Source: an uncultured Rhodoferax sp.
Lineage (GTDB): Bacteria; Pseudomonadota; Gammaproteobacteria; Burkholderiales; Burkholderiaceae_C
DNA length: 5,024 nt
Reading direction: 5' to 3'
Assembly: GCA_936943465.1 (NCBI GenBank)
Contig: CAKZJN010000465.1
Span: 1 to 5,024 of the forward strand
This document shows, piece by piece, positions 1 to 5,023 of the stretch. Made by a program: the position numbers and the translations under genes. Each line of letters begins with the position of its first letter. Position 1 is the stretch's first letter. The notes under the pieces are model-generated. The model saw nothing but the letters and a program-made list of their open reading frames with translations, had not been told where the DNA came from and did not search any database.

Positions 1-2
1 AG

Positions 3-1082
3 GCCCTGGAGCCGCTGGTGGTGGGGCTGGACATGGCCTGGGTGGCCGAAGACATGGGGCGCTTCTGGCGCCACATCACCTCGGATAGCCAGTTGCGCTG
101 GATCGGCCCTGACAAGGGCGCCATCCACCTGGCCACCGGCGCGGTTGTCAATGCAGTGTGGGACTTGTGGGCCAAGCTCGAAGGCGTGCCGGTGTGGAAA
201 CTGGTGTCGCGCATGAGCCCGGAAGAAATCGTCAAGCTGATTGACTTCCGCTACATCACCGACTGCATCACGCCTGAAGAGGCGCTGGCCATGCTCAAGG
301 CACAAGACGCCGGAAAGGCCGAACGCCTGGCCACGCTGGAGCGCGAGGGCTACCCCTGCTACACCACCTCGGCCGGCTGGCTGGGCTATGACGACGACAA
401 GCTGCGCCGCCTGTGCAAAGAGGCGATTGATGCCGGCTTCAACCACGTCAAGATGAAGGTAGGCCGTGACAAGGCCGACGACGTGCGCCGCCTGACGATT
501 GCGCGGGAAGTGCTGGGGCCGGATCGGCACCTGATGATTGATGCCAACCAGGTCTGGGAAGTGAACCAGGCGGTGGAGTGGGTCAACGACCTGGCTTTTT
601 GCAAGCCCTGGTTCATTGAGGAACCGACCAGCCCGGACGATATTGAAGGTCATCGCGTGATCCGCGAAGGCGTGGCTCCGGTCAAGGTGGCGACTGGTGA
701 GATGTGCCAGAACCGCATCATTTTCAAACAGCTCATCATGCGCGGTGCCATTGACGTGGTGCAAATCGACTCCTGCCGTTTGGGCGGCGTGAATGAAATT
801 CTGGCGGTCATGCTGATGGCCGCCAAGTACAAATTGCCGGTGTGCCCGCATGCGGGGGGCGTAGGCCTGTGCGAGTACGTGCAGCACCTCTCCATGATTG
901 ATTACCTGTGCATTGCCGGCACCCGCGAGGGCCGGGTGATTGAGTTTGTGGACCATTTGCATGAGCACTTTATTGACCCCTGCGTAATCCAGAACGCGGC
1001 CTACATGCCGCCCAAATTGCCGGGCTTCTCGATTGAAATGAAGCCGCAGTCGCTCAAGGATTACGCGTTCAAACCCGCCTGA
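3..1082 (+). CDS. fucD: L-fuconate dehydratase, 5'-truncated by window edge
   Basis: Enolase-superfamily enzyme that dehydrates L-fuconate to 2-keto-3-deoxy-L-fuconate in the cytoplasm with Mg2+. The frame is open from base 3, so the true start lies before the window. Counting the GTG codon at 18 as residue 1, I see the KxK base pair at K145/K147 (KMK), metal ligands D175 (IDANQ), E201 (IEEP) and E228 (ATGE), and the D251/H278 dyad (QIDS, CPHAGG). The spacing between all these matches the catalytic residues of Xanthomonas campestris FucD as I recall them (K218, K220, D248, E274, E301, D324, H351) with a constant offset of 73. That predicts about 427 residues in full, with roughly 68 N-terminal residues missing. 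The next gene starts 10 bases downstream and acts on the preceding pathway step. The family also includes mammalian ENOSF1. The call is strong because every active-site residue and the following genes agree. Confidence 0.94.
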   Translation, partial: ALEPLVVGLDMAWVAEDMGRFWRHITSDSQLRWIGPDKGAIHLATGAVVNAVWDLWAKLEGVPVWKLVSRMSPEEIVKLIDFRYITDCITPEEALAMLKAQDAGKAERLATLEREGYPCYTTSAGWLGYDDDKLRRLCKEAIDAGFNHVKMKVGRDKADDVRRLTIAREVLGPDRHLMIDANQVWEVNQAVEWVNDLAFCKPWFIEEPTSPDDIEGHRVIREGVAPVKVATGEMCQNRIIFKQLIMRGAIDVVQIDSCRLGGVNEILAVMLMAAKYKLPVCPHAGGVGLCEYVQHLSMIDYLCIAGTREGRVIEFVDHLHEHFIDPCVIQNAAYMPPKLPGFSIEMKPQSLKDYAFKPA

Positions 1083-1092
1083 CGTTTGCGCC

Positions 1093-1986
1093 ATGAAGAT
1101 TGATACGCACCAGCATTACTGGCGCTACCAGCCCGCAGACTTTCCGTGGATTACCGACGGCATGCCGGCCTTGCAGCGCGACTGCCTGCCGGCCGATGTG
1201 CTGCCGGCCATGCAGGTGGCGGGCGTGGATGCGGTGGTGGCGGTGCAGGCGCGAAGTGGGCCAACCGAGACCGATGACTTGCTGGCGCTGGCCCGAAGCA
1301 ACCCGCAAATTGTCGGAGTGGTGGGCTGGACCGATCTGACCTCGCCAGCTATTGAAGATGTGCTCGACGCGTACCGTGGGCAGCCGCTGCTCAAGGGCTT
1401 TCGGCACATCTTGCAAGACGAGCCCAACCTGTCGGCAGTGGTACGCAATCCGGACTTCAGCCGGGGCGTGAAAGCCTTGCAAAAGCGTGGGTTGGTTTAC
1501 GACGTGCTGGTGTTTGACCGGCAAATTACCTCGGTAATCGACTTTTGTGCCCGCCACAACCAGCACTGGCTGGTGCTCGACCATGTGGGCAAACCTTGCG
1601 TGCGCGACTGGGCCACGCGCAGCGAGGTGCCGGGGCGCTGGCTGGCCAGCATCACGGCGCTGGCGGCCATGCCGCATGTGGTGTGCAAGCTGTCCGGCTT
1701 GGTGACTGAAGCCGATTGGTCGGCGGGCAAGGGCATACAGCCGCAAGACGCCAAGGTGATGCTGGAGTGCCTGGACCGCGCCCTGGACCTGTTTGGCCCG
1801 AACCGCATTTTGTATGGCTCGGACTGGCCGGTTTGCCAGTTGGCGGCTCCCTATGAGGCGGTGCACGGGCTGGTACAACGCTGGGCCAACACCCGGCTGA
1901 CGCACCAGGAGCAGGAAGCCTTCTGGAGCGTGAACGCGATGCGCTGTTACCAGCTTGCCGTGCCAGTGCGCGCGCCTTCAACCTGA
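1093..1986 (+). CDS. L-fuconolactonase (amidohydrolase family, COG3618 type)
   Basis: A 297-residue TIM-barrel amidohydrolase, likely hydrolysing L-fucono-1,5-lactone to L-fuconate in the cytoplasm. The N-terminus begins directly with the first strand and its HxH motif (DTHQH, H6 and H8). Further conserved points are H105 in GFRH, H164 in LDHVGKP, K199 in CKLSG and D244 in YGSDWP, all typical of the COG3618 lactonases. The length is normal for the family. The ATG at 1093 is chosen because homologues begin a few residues before HxH; it has no clear Shine-Dalgarno, so translation is probably coupled to fucD, whose stop is 10 bases upstream. Substrate assignment comes from context: it sits between fuconate dehydratase and fucose dehydrogenase, as in the characterised Burkholderia fucose cluster. 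Related COG3618 enzymes act on 2-pyrone-4,6-dicarboxylate or other sugar lactones, so a broader lactone range is possible. Confidence 0.87.
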   Translation: MKIDTHQHYWRYQPADFPWITDGMPALQRDCLPADVLPAMQVAGVDAVVAVQARSGPTETDDLLALARSNPQIVGVVGWTDLTSPAIEDVLDAYRGQPLLKGFRHILQDEPNLSAVVRNPDFSRGVKALQKRGLVYDVLVFDRQITSVIDFCARHNQHWLVLDHVGKPCVRDWATRSEVPGRWLASITALAAMPHVVCKLSGLVTEADWSAGKGIQPQDAKVMLECLDRALDLFGPNRILYGSDWPVCQLAAPYEAVHGLVQRWANTRLTHQEQEAFWSVNAMRCYQLAVPVRAPST

Positions 1987-1995
1987 AAGAAACCG

Positions 1996-2772
1996 ATGGA
2001 TTTGCAACTCAAAGACAAGGTATTCATCGTCACCGGCGGTGCCAGCGGCATTGGTGCGGCGATCACCACCACGCTGGCGCGCGAAGGCGCCATTCCGGTC
2101 GTGCTGGGCAAAAGCCCCTTGACTGCTGAATTTGAACGGACCCTACGCGAACTGCAGCCGCGCTTTCTGTTTATCCAACTGGAACTGTCCGACGACGCGG
2201 CCTGTGGCCGTGCAGTAGCGCAGGTGCTGGCGCAGTTCGGGCAACTTGACGGCCTGGTGAACAACGCGGGTATCAATGACGGCGTGGGGCTGGACGCCGG
2301 CCGCGATGCGTTTGTGGCCTCGCTGGACCGCAACCTGATCCATTACTACAGCATGGCGCATTACTGCGTGCCGCACCTCAAGGCGAGTCGCGGCTCCATC
2401 GTCAACATTTCGTCCAAGACCGCCATCACGGGGCAGGGCAACACCAGCGGCTACACCGCCGCCAAGGGCGCGCAGCTTTCGCTGACCCGCGAGTGGGCGG
2501 CATCGCTGCTGGAAGACGGGGTGCGGGTGAACGCGGTGATTCCGGCCGAGGTGATGACGCCGCTCTACGCGCGCTGGATTGACACCTTTGCCGACCCGGC
2601 GGCCAAGCTGGCCGACATTACCCGCCGCATCCCGCTGGGCAAGCGCATGACCACGGCCGAGGAAATTGCCAGCATGACGGTGTTCTTGTTGTCGGAGCAG
2701 TCGTCGCACACCACGGGACAGTGGATCTTTGTGGATGGTGGCTACACCCACCTGGACCGCGCCCTTTGCTGA
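1996..2772 (+). CDS. L-fucose dehydrogenase (short-chain dehydrogenase/reductase)
   Basis: A 258-residue classical SDR predicted to oxidise L-fucose to L-fucono-1,5-lactone with NAD(P)+. Visible motifs are the Rossmann turn TGGASGIG (residues 13-20), NNAG (89-92), N113, catalytic S140 (in NISSK), and Y153-xxx-K157 (YTAAK). The C-terminus ends in the usual FVDGGYTHLD. The whole sequence strongly resembles the SDR I know as L-fucose dehydrogenase from Burkholderia multivorans, including AHYCVPHLK and the block around GQGNTSGY. The ATG at 1996 follows a purine-rich GAAAGAAA stretch and lies 9 bases after the lactonase stop, consistent with one mRNA. The nucleotide-binding loop has no acidic residue that clearly decides NAD+ over NADP+, so the cofactor is left open. 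Other sugars of the L-galactose/D-arabinose configuration are plausible side substrates. Confidence 0.87.
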   Translation: MDLQLKDKVFIVTGGASGIGAAITTTLAREGAIPVVLGKSPLTAEFERTLRELQPRFLFIQLELSDDAACGRAVAQVLAQFGQLDGLVNNAGINDGVGLDAGRDAFVASLDRNLIHYYSMAHYCVPHLKASRGSIVNISSKTAITGQGNTSGYTAAKGAQLSLTREWAASLLEDGVRVNAVIPAEVMTPLYARWIDTFADPAAKLADITRRIPLGKRMTTAEEIASMTVFLLSEQSSHTTGQWIFVDGGYTHLDRALC

Positions 2773-2782
2773 AAACCGCGTG

Positions 2783-3130
2783 ATGGGCACCACACGCTAC
2801 TGCCTGGCACTCGATCTGATCGACGACGCCGCCAAGATTGCCGAATACGAAGCTGCACACCAGAAGATATGGCCGGCGGTACGCGACCACCTGCTTGCCA
2901 ACGGGGTGGTGTCGATGGAAATCTACCGCCTGGGCACCAGGCTATTTATGCTGATGGAAGTGAACCCGGCGGTGTACCGCGCCGAGGTGATGGCAGCGGC
3001 GTCAGCGGCCAACCCGACCATTGTGGAATGGGAGCGCTTGATGTGGACTTTTCAGGCCCCCACGCCCTGGACGCCGGCAGGTGAAAAATGGGTGCCGATG
3101 CAGCGCATCTTCAACTTGCAAGACCAGTAA
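2783..3130 (+). CDS. L-fucose/L-rhamnose mutarotase family protein (RhaM-like)
   Basis: A 115-residue ferredoxin-like-fold protein of the RhaM (DUF718, COG3254) family, which interconverts the alpha and beta anomers of 6-deoxyhexoses. The hallmark is Y22-xxx-H26-xxx-W30-P31 (YEAAHQKIWP), matching the Tyr/His pair of E. coli RhaM; tryptophans W83 and W88 lie in the region of the RhaM active-site Trp. In this operon the likely substrate is L-fucose, giving the dehydrogenase its preferred anomer; rhamnose cannot be excluded from sequence alone. The frame stays open upstream to an ATG at 2729, but that start would overlap the dehydrogenase by 44 bases and add residues the family lacks. ATG 2783 fits the family length, and GTG 2780 directly before it is a possible alternative. 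It is the last gene of the cluster, and no intrinsic terminator follows. Confidence 0.85.
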   Translation: MGTTRYCLALDLIDDAAKIAEYEAAHQKIWPAVRDHLLANGVVSMEIYRLGTRLFMLMEVNPAVYRAEVMAAASAANPTIVEWERLMWTFQAPTPWTPAGEKWVPMQRIFNLQDQ

Positions 3131-3138
3131 CTAATCGC

Positions 3139-3801
3139 TTAGCGCCAATGCCGGTGCCCCCGGTGGCCGCCCCAATGACCGCCCCAACCAAACTCCAGGC
3201 TGATGGGCGGGTAGTAGGGGCGGGCGTAGTAACTCGGAATGAACTGCTGTGTGGAAATGACCACGGGCGGCTGCACATAGACCGGCGCTTGCACGATCGC
3301 CGGGGCGGGCGCTGGTGCTGGAACGGCCGAATAGCTGCCGCCGACTGGGCCGATTTGTAGCGCAATAGTGGGGCCCGGGTCGTTGGGCATCTGCACCGAA
3401 TACTGCTTGCCGGCGTACTCGTAAACCACGTTGTAGCCTACCGTTCGGTTCTCGTAAATCGACTGGGTGCTGCACTGGCGTACCGTGCGAAGCTCGGAAT
3501 CGGGCTCGCCTTCAATGCGGTCGCCAAGCATGGCGCCGCCTACGATTCCCAGCATGGTGGCAGCGGCACCGCCAGCACCGCGTCCGCCCAAGGCGTTACC
3601 GGCCGCACCACCGGCAATGGCACCCAGCGCAGCGCCAGCGCCCGATTTGGGTTGCTGCACTTCCACTTGCTGGTCGGTGCACACCTGACGGGGGACGGCC
3701 ACTTGCTGTATCACGGGCGTGGAGGAAATTACGCGGCCCATGTCCTGGGCCAGCACCAGTCCGGAGGACAGGGCGAAGAGGGCGGCAATGTGTTTTTTCA
3801 T
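3139..3801 (-). CDS. Secreted glycine-zipper (2TM) domain protein
   Basis: A 220-residue envelope protein of unknown function. Layout: a signal peptide at residues 1-18 (Lys-Lys-His start, hydrophobic core, probable cut after LVLA before Q19); a short segment with C41; a Gly/Ala-rich glycine zipper at about 53-98 with repeated GxxxG spacing (GAGAALGAIAGG, then GIVGGAMLGDRIEG); a second Cys, C110, in a compact domain to about 150; a Pro/Ala linker at 159-179; and a Gly/His/Trp/Arg-rich tail at 205-220. The lone pair C41/C110 could form a periplasmic disulfide. There is no lipobox Cys, so it is not a SlyB-type lipoprotein. The ATG at 3801 is chosen over an in-frame upstream start at 3864 because it opens the signal peptide and has a good ribosome binding site. 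It converges on the mutarotase gene with 8 bases between stops. Glycine-zipper proteins of this sort sit in or across membranes; no more specific role can be read. Confidence 0.85.
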   Translation of the reverse strand: MKKHIAALFALSSGLVLAQDMGRVISSTPVIQQVAVPRQVCTDQQVEVQQPKSGAGAALGAIAGGAAGNALGGRGAGGAAATMLGIVGGAMLGDRIEGEPDSELRTVRQCSTQSIYENRTVGYNVVYEYAGKQYSVQMPNDPGPTIALQIGPVGGSYSAVPAPAPAPAIVQAPVYVQPPVVISTQQFIPSYYARPYYPPISLEFGWGGHWGGHRGHRHWR

Positions 3802-3810
3802 GGCGAGAAG

Positions 3811-3815
3811 TCCTT
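3811..3815 (-). promoter_or_regulatory. Ribosome binding site of the glycine-zipper gene
   Basis: On the - strand AAGGA lies 9 bases before the ATG at 3801. This supports that start, at the head of the signal peptide, over the upstream in-frame start at 3864. Confidence 0.75.
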
Positions 3816-3819
3816 TGGG

Positions 3820-3838
3820 GCGGGCGGCATTCGCCCGC
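3820..3838 (-). other. GC-rich leader hairpin before the glycine-zipper gene
   Basis: A perfect 7-bp inverted repeat (GCGGGCG / CGCCCGC) with a 5-base loop. On the - strand it ends about 4 bases before the ribosome binding site. There is no T-tract, so it is not an intrinsic terminator. It could stabilise the mRNA 5' region or affect ribosome access; the role is inferred. Confidence 0.5.
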
Positions 3839-3880
3839 GCACCCGTCCTTAACGCCGTGGGCAAGCGGGAAGGTTGACAA

Positions 3881-3908
3881 GCTTTACAGAGCGTTTCAAT
3901 TGTCTCAA
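3881..3908 (-). promoter_or_regulatory. Possible promoter of the glycine-zipper gene
   Basis: Read on the - strand, TTGAGA (3903-3908, 5 of 6 to the -35 consensus) is followed after 16 bases by TAAAGC (3881-3886, 3 of 6 to the -10 consensus). It would start a leader of roughly 75 bases containing the GC hairpin. The -10 is poor, so this is tentative. Confidence 0.3.
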
Positions 3909-3964
3909 GAGCGGGTTCTCAAGCACTGAAAAACTGAAACCATTGTTCCACTTTTTCGCGCCAT

Positions 3965-3994
3965 TTGACCGTGGCGCTCCCACGCAAATAGGAT
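3965..3994 (+). promoter_or_regulatory. Sigma-70-like promoter for the candidate small RNA
   Basis: TTGACC (3965-3970, 5 of 6) and TAGGAT (3989-3994, 4 of 6) are separated by 18 bases, placing the start near 4001. The spacer contains a perfect 5-bp inverted repeat (CGTGG / CCACG, 3970-3984). No + strand protein gene follows; the next + strand landmark is the intrinsic terminator at 4052. Confidence 0.45.
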
Positions 3995-4000
3995 CTCGCA

Positions 4001-4084
4001 TGGCTATGCCACAGGTAACGCGTTGTTGTCCCCCAAAAGCAACGTGCTTTCAGGCCCAGTAGTAACCTGCTGGGCCTTTTTTTT
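4001..4084 (+). ncRNA. Candidate small RNA of about 84 nt (orphan promoter plus terminator)
   Basis: Inferred transcript from the promoter at 3965-3994 to the end of the T-tract at 4084. It contains a first hairpin with a 7-bp stem including one G-U pair (4019-4025 with 4040-4046) and a 14-base loop that displays five consecutive C (4030-4034), followed by the 11-bp terminator hairpin. Two stem-loops, a C-rich loop and a run of eight T fit the general build of trans-acting, Hfq-type small RNAs, whose C-rich loops can pair with G-rich ribosome binding sites. It matches no Rfam family I recognise. No open frame with a ribosome binding site lies inside it. The alternatives are that the terminator closes a longer transcript from further upstream, or that the promoter match is chance. 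The terminator itself is solid; the 5' end is not. Confidence 0.42.
4052..4084 (+). terminator. Strong intrinsic terminator, + strand
   Basis: An 11-bp stem (4052-4062 with 4067-4077, one G-U pair) has the tetraloop TAAC and is followed by eight T (4077-4084, the first also closing the stem). On the - strand there is no T-tract after the hairpin, so it is oriented for + strand transcription. The nearest + strand protein gene ends at 3130, over 900 bases upstream, which points to a closer non-coding transcript. Confidence 0.88.
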
Positions 4085-4146
4085 GAAATAAGCGCATTGG
4101 CTTCTGACACCATTGGGCACCGAGGGATTTCAAACAGTCAAATCAC

Positions 4147-4668
4147 TCAGCAACCGGAAATGATGGTGGTAACCACTGGCGCCGCTCCCAGACTGGCGGC
4201 CTCTACGTACTTAACCTTGCAGTTGTCAGGATCCGGTGCGGCATCCAATGAAAAATAGGTGATGTGCGGGAACGGCTCTGTAATGGTGAATCCTTGTATT
4301 TGGATCCAGTCCTTGATGCCGAATAAATTGAAACGGGTTTGACCAGTCGGATACCCATGGTAAAGCGCCGCTGAAACGCCCGCGGGACTGGTAATGAAAG
4401 TACCAATCGCCGTGGTGTAACAGCCTTGTTTCAATTGGCATTTCACGAACGCGTTATTGGCTGCGGCCACTACGGCGCCTTTCGCCGCAGTAACGGTACT
4501 TACGCGCGCGTCCACGCCGAGATTTATGAACTTTGGTAAGGCAATGGCTGCCAATAGGCCCAAGACCACAACCACGATCACAAGCTCGATCATGGTGAAC
4601 CCCAAGTGTGTTCTTCTTGGGAAACACTGCGTAATCCCGCAGCATGCGCGGTAACGGACTTTCTGCAT
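4147..4668 (-). CDS. Type IV prepilin, MSHA-like (orphan)
   Basis: A 173-residue prepilin for a surface pilus or pseudopilus. The prepilin peptidase site is G23|F24, giving mature F1-T2-M3-I4-E5 with the essential Glu5, a hydrophobic helix to about residue 21, then P22 (ALPKF). The mature protein is about 150 residues. The KFINLGVDAR segment and the GYP motif (mature 82-84) resemble MshA-type pilins. Four Cys are present (mature 54, 60, 127, 150); the last two likely close the C-terminal D-loop ending in SGC, and 54/60 could be a second pair. The ATG at 4668 is preferred and has AGGG close before it; a GTG at 4680 is possible. The 23-residue leader is long and contains three Cys, which is unusual. 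No assembly ATPase, platform or peptidase gene is nearby, so it would depend on machinery encoded elsewhere. Sampled GC is near 50%, below the fucose operon. Confidence 0.88.
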   Translation of the reverse strand: MQKVRYRACCGITQCFPRRTHLGFTMIELVIVVVVLGLLAAIALPKFINLGVDARVSTVTAAKGAVVAAANNAFVKCQLKQGCYTTAIGTFITSPAGVSAALYHGYPTGQTRFNLFGIKDWIQIQGFTITEPFPHITYFSLDAAPDPDNCKVKYVEAASLGAAPVVTTIISGC

Positions 4669-4682
4669 GGGCCCTGCCACTT

Positions 4683-4711
4683 AATTTAAGTTATTCGGGC
4701 GAATCGGCCAA
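4683..4711 (-). promoter_or_regulatory. Possible promoter of the prepilin gene
   Basis: On the - strand TTGGCC (4706-4711, 4 of 6) and TAAATT (4683-4688, 4 of 6) are 17 bases apart in an AT-rich patch. The predicted start would leave a leader of under 10 bases before ATG 4668, which is short but allows the AGGG. No sigma-54 GG-N10-GC element was seen. Confidence 0.33.
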
Positions 4712-4732
4712 TAGGCGCATATTCAAATGCCC

Positions 4733-4758
4733 GCCCAACACCGATTAGGTGGTTGGGC
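4733..4758. repeat. Bulged inverted repeat upstream of the prepilin gene
   Basis: GCCCAAC-ACC (4733-4742) pairs with GGT-g-GTTGGGC (4748-4758): ten base pairs with a single unpaired G (4751) and a 5-base loop GATTA. It lies just upstream of the possible pilin promoter. No T-tract follows on either strand, so it is not a standard terminator. The outer heptamers happen to fit the attC core patterns RYYYAAC and GTTRRRY, but the site is far too short for a normal attC. Confidence 0.6.
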
Positions 4759-4911
4759 CTTAAAGTTTAGAGCAACGCATTTGCACGCGCAATTACGAAT
4801 GACGCAGTAGTTGCCGCCAATCAAGAGCCAAGAGGATCTATGCCAGCGGCTGCATTTGCGGGAGTCGCAACGAATTTGCAATGCCACGTCTTCGTTAGCT
4901 CTAGAAAGACG

Positions 4912-4939
4912 AAAGCCCCGCACTTTCGTGCGAGGCTTT
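4912..4939 (-). terminator. Terminator hairpin downstream of tRNA-Asn
   Basis: A 12-bp stem with one G-U pair (4928-4939 with 4912-4923) closes a 4-base loop read as GAAA on the - strand. It lies 8 bases past the tRNA CCA. The - strand tail is only modestly T-rich (CGTCTTTC), while the + strand side is followed by TATCATTTTT, so it may work in both directions. Confidence 0.78.
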
Positions 4940-4947
4940 ATCATTTT

Positions 4948-5023
4948 TGGCTCCTCAACCTGGGCTCGAACCAGGGACCTACGGATTAACAGTCCGGCGC
5001 TCTACCGACTGAGCTATTGAGGA
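4948..5023 (-). tRNA. tRNA-Asn, anticodon GUU
   Basis: A complete 76-base cloverleaf on the - strand with the 3' CCA encoded (4948-4950) and discriminator G (4951). The acceptor stem TCCTCAA/TTGAGGA is perfect, the D stem is GCTC/GAGC, and the T arm is CCTGG-TTCGAGC-CCAGG. The anticodon loop CTGTTAA gives anticodon GTT, decoding AAC/AAU. The outermost anticodon-stem pair (27-43) is C-U, a mismatch where G-C or G-U is usual. The promoter lies beyond the window. The 3' end points towards the prepilin gene. Confidence 0.97.

Larger units (their letters stand above)
3802..4146. other. Intergenic region, no convincing protein gene
   Basis: About 345 bases between the glycine-zipper start and the pilin stop. 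Both flanking genes are on the - strand. It holds the leader elements of the glycine-zipper gene at its low end, and a + strand promoter plus terminator that outline a small RNA. Open frames here (for example 3874-4062 on + and 3919-4113 on -) lack ribosome binding sites and recognisable protein character. Bases 4085-4146, next to the pilin stop, show no clear element and no intrinsic terminator oriented for the pilin gene. Confidence 0.6.
4669..4947. other. Intergenic region between prepilin and tRNA-Asn
   Basis: About 280 bases with stops in most frames. It contains a possible pilin promoter (4683-4711), a bulged inverted repeat (4733-4758) and the tRNA terminator (4912-4939). Between 4760 and 4911 I see nothing beyond a repeated GCATTTGC octamer and weak imperfect inverted repeats. 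Open frames on both strands here run into the tRNA or its terminator and look non-coding. Confidence 0.6.

Noticed and set aside
1069..1905. Long - strand open frame opposite the lactonase
   Set aside because: Shadow frame caused by high GC and codon bias; it lies wholly against a well-supported gene and has Arg/His/Gln-rich composition without motifs.
2729..2782. Earlier in-frame ATG for the mutarotase
   Set aside because: It would overlap the dehydrogenase gene by 44 bases and add an N-terminal extension atypical of the RhaM family; ATG 2783 fits the family length.
2143..2793. Long - strand open frame opposite the dehydrogenase
   Set aside because: Shadow of the SDR gene with no domain signature.
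3802..3864. Upstream in-frame start of the glycine-zipper gene at 3864
   Set aside because: The added residues would precede the signal peptide, and they are encoded by the GC hairpin and ribosome binding site region.
3874..3902. Perfect -35 hexamer TTGACA at 3874-3879 on the + strand
   Set aside because: At spacings of 16-18 the best -10 candidates match only 1 to 3 of 6 positions (for example CAATTG), so I did not call it a promoter. It remains a possible start for a longer small RNA.
3874..4062. 62-codon + strand open frame over the small RNA region
   Set aside because: No ribosome binding site, no recognisable protein character, and it runs into the terminator stem.
4733..4758. Functional integron attC site
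   Set aside because: Only the outer heptamers fit. Known attC sites are about 57 bases or longer with inner L boxes, and no partner core site, cassette boundary or integrase is visible.
4840..4950. Attachment-site repeat of the tRNA-Asn 3' end
   Set aside because: No second copy of the tRNA 3' segment was found in the window by eye.
4811..5020. + strand open frame across the tRNA
   Set aside because: It reads through the terminator and antisense tRNA; a known type of false gene call.
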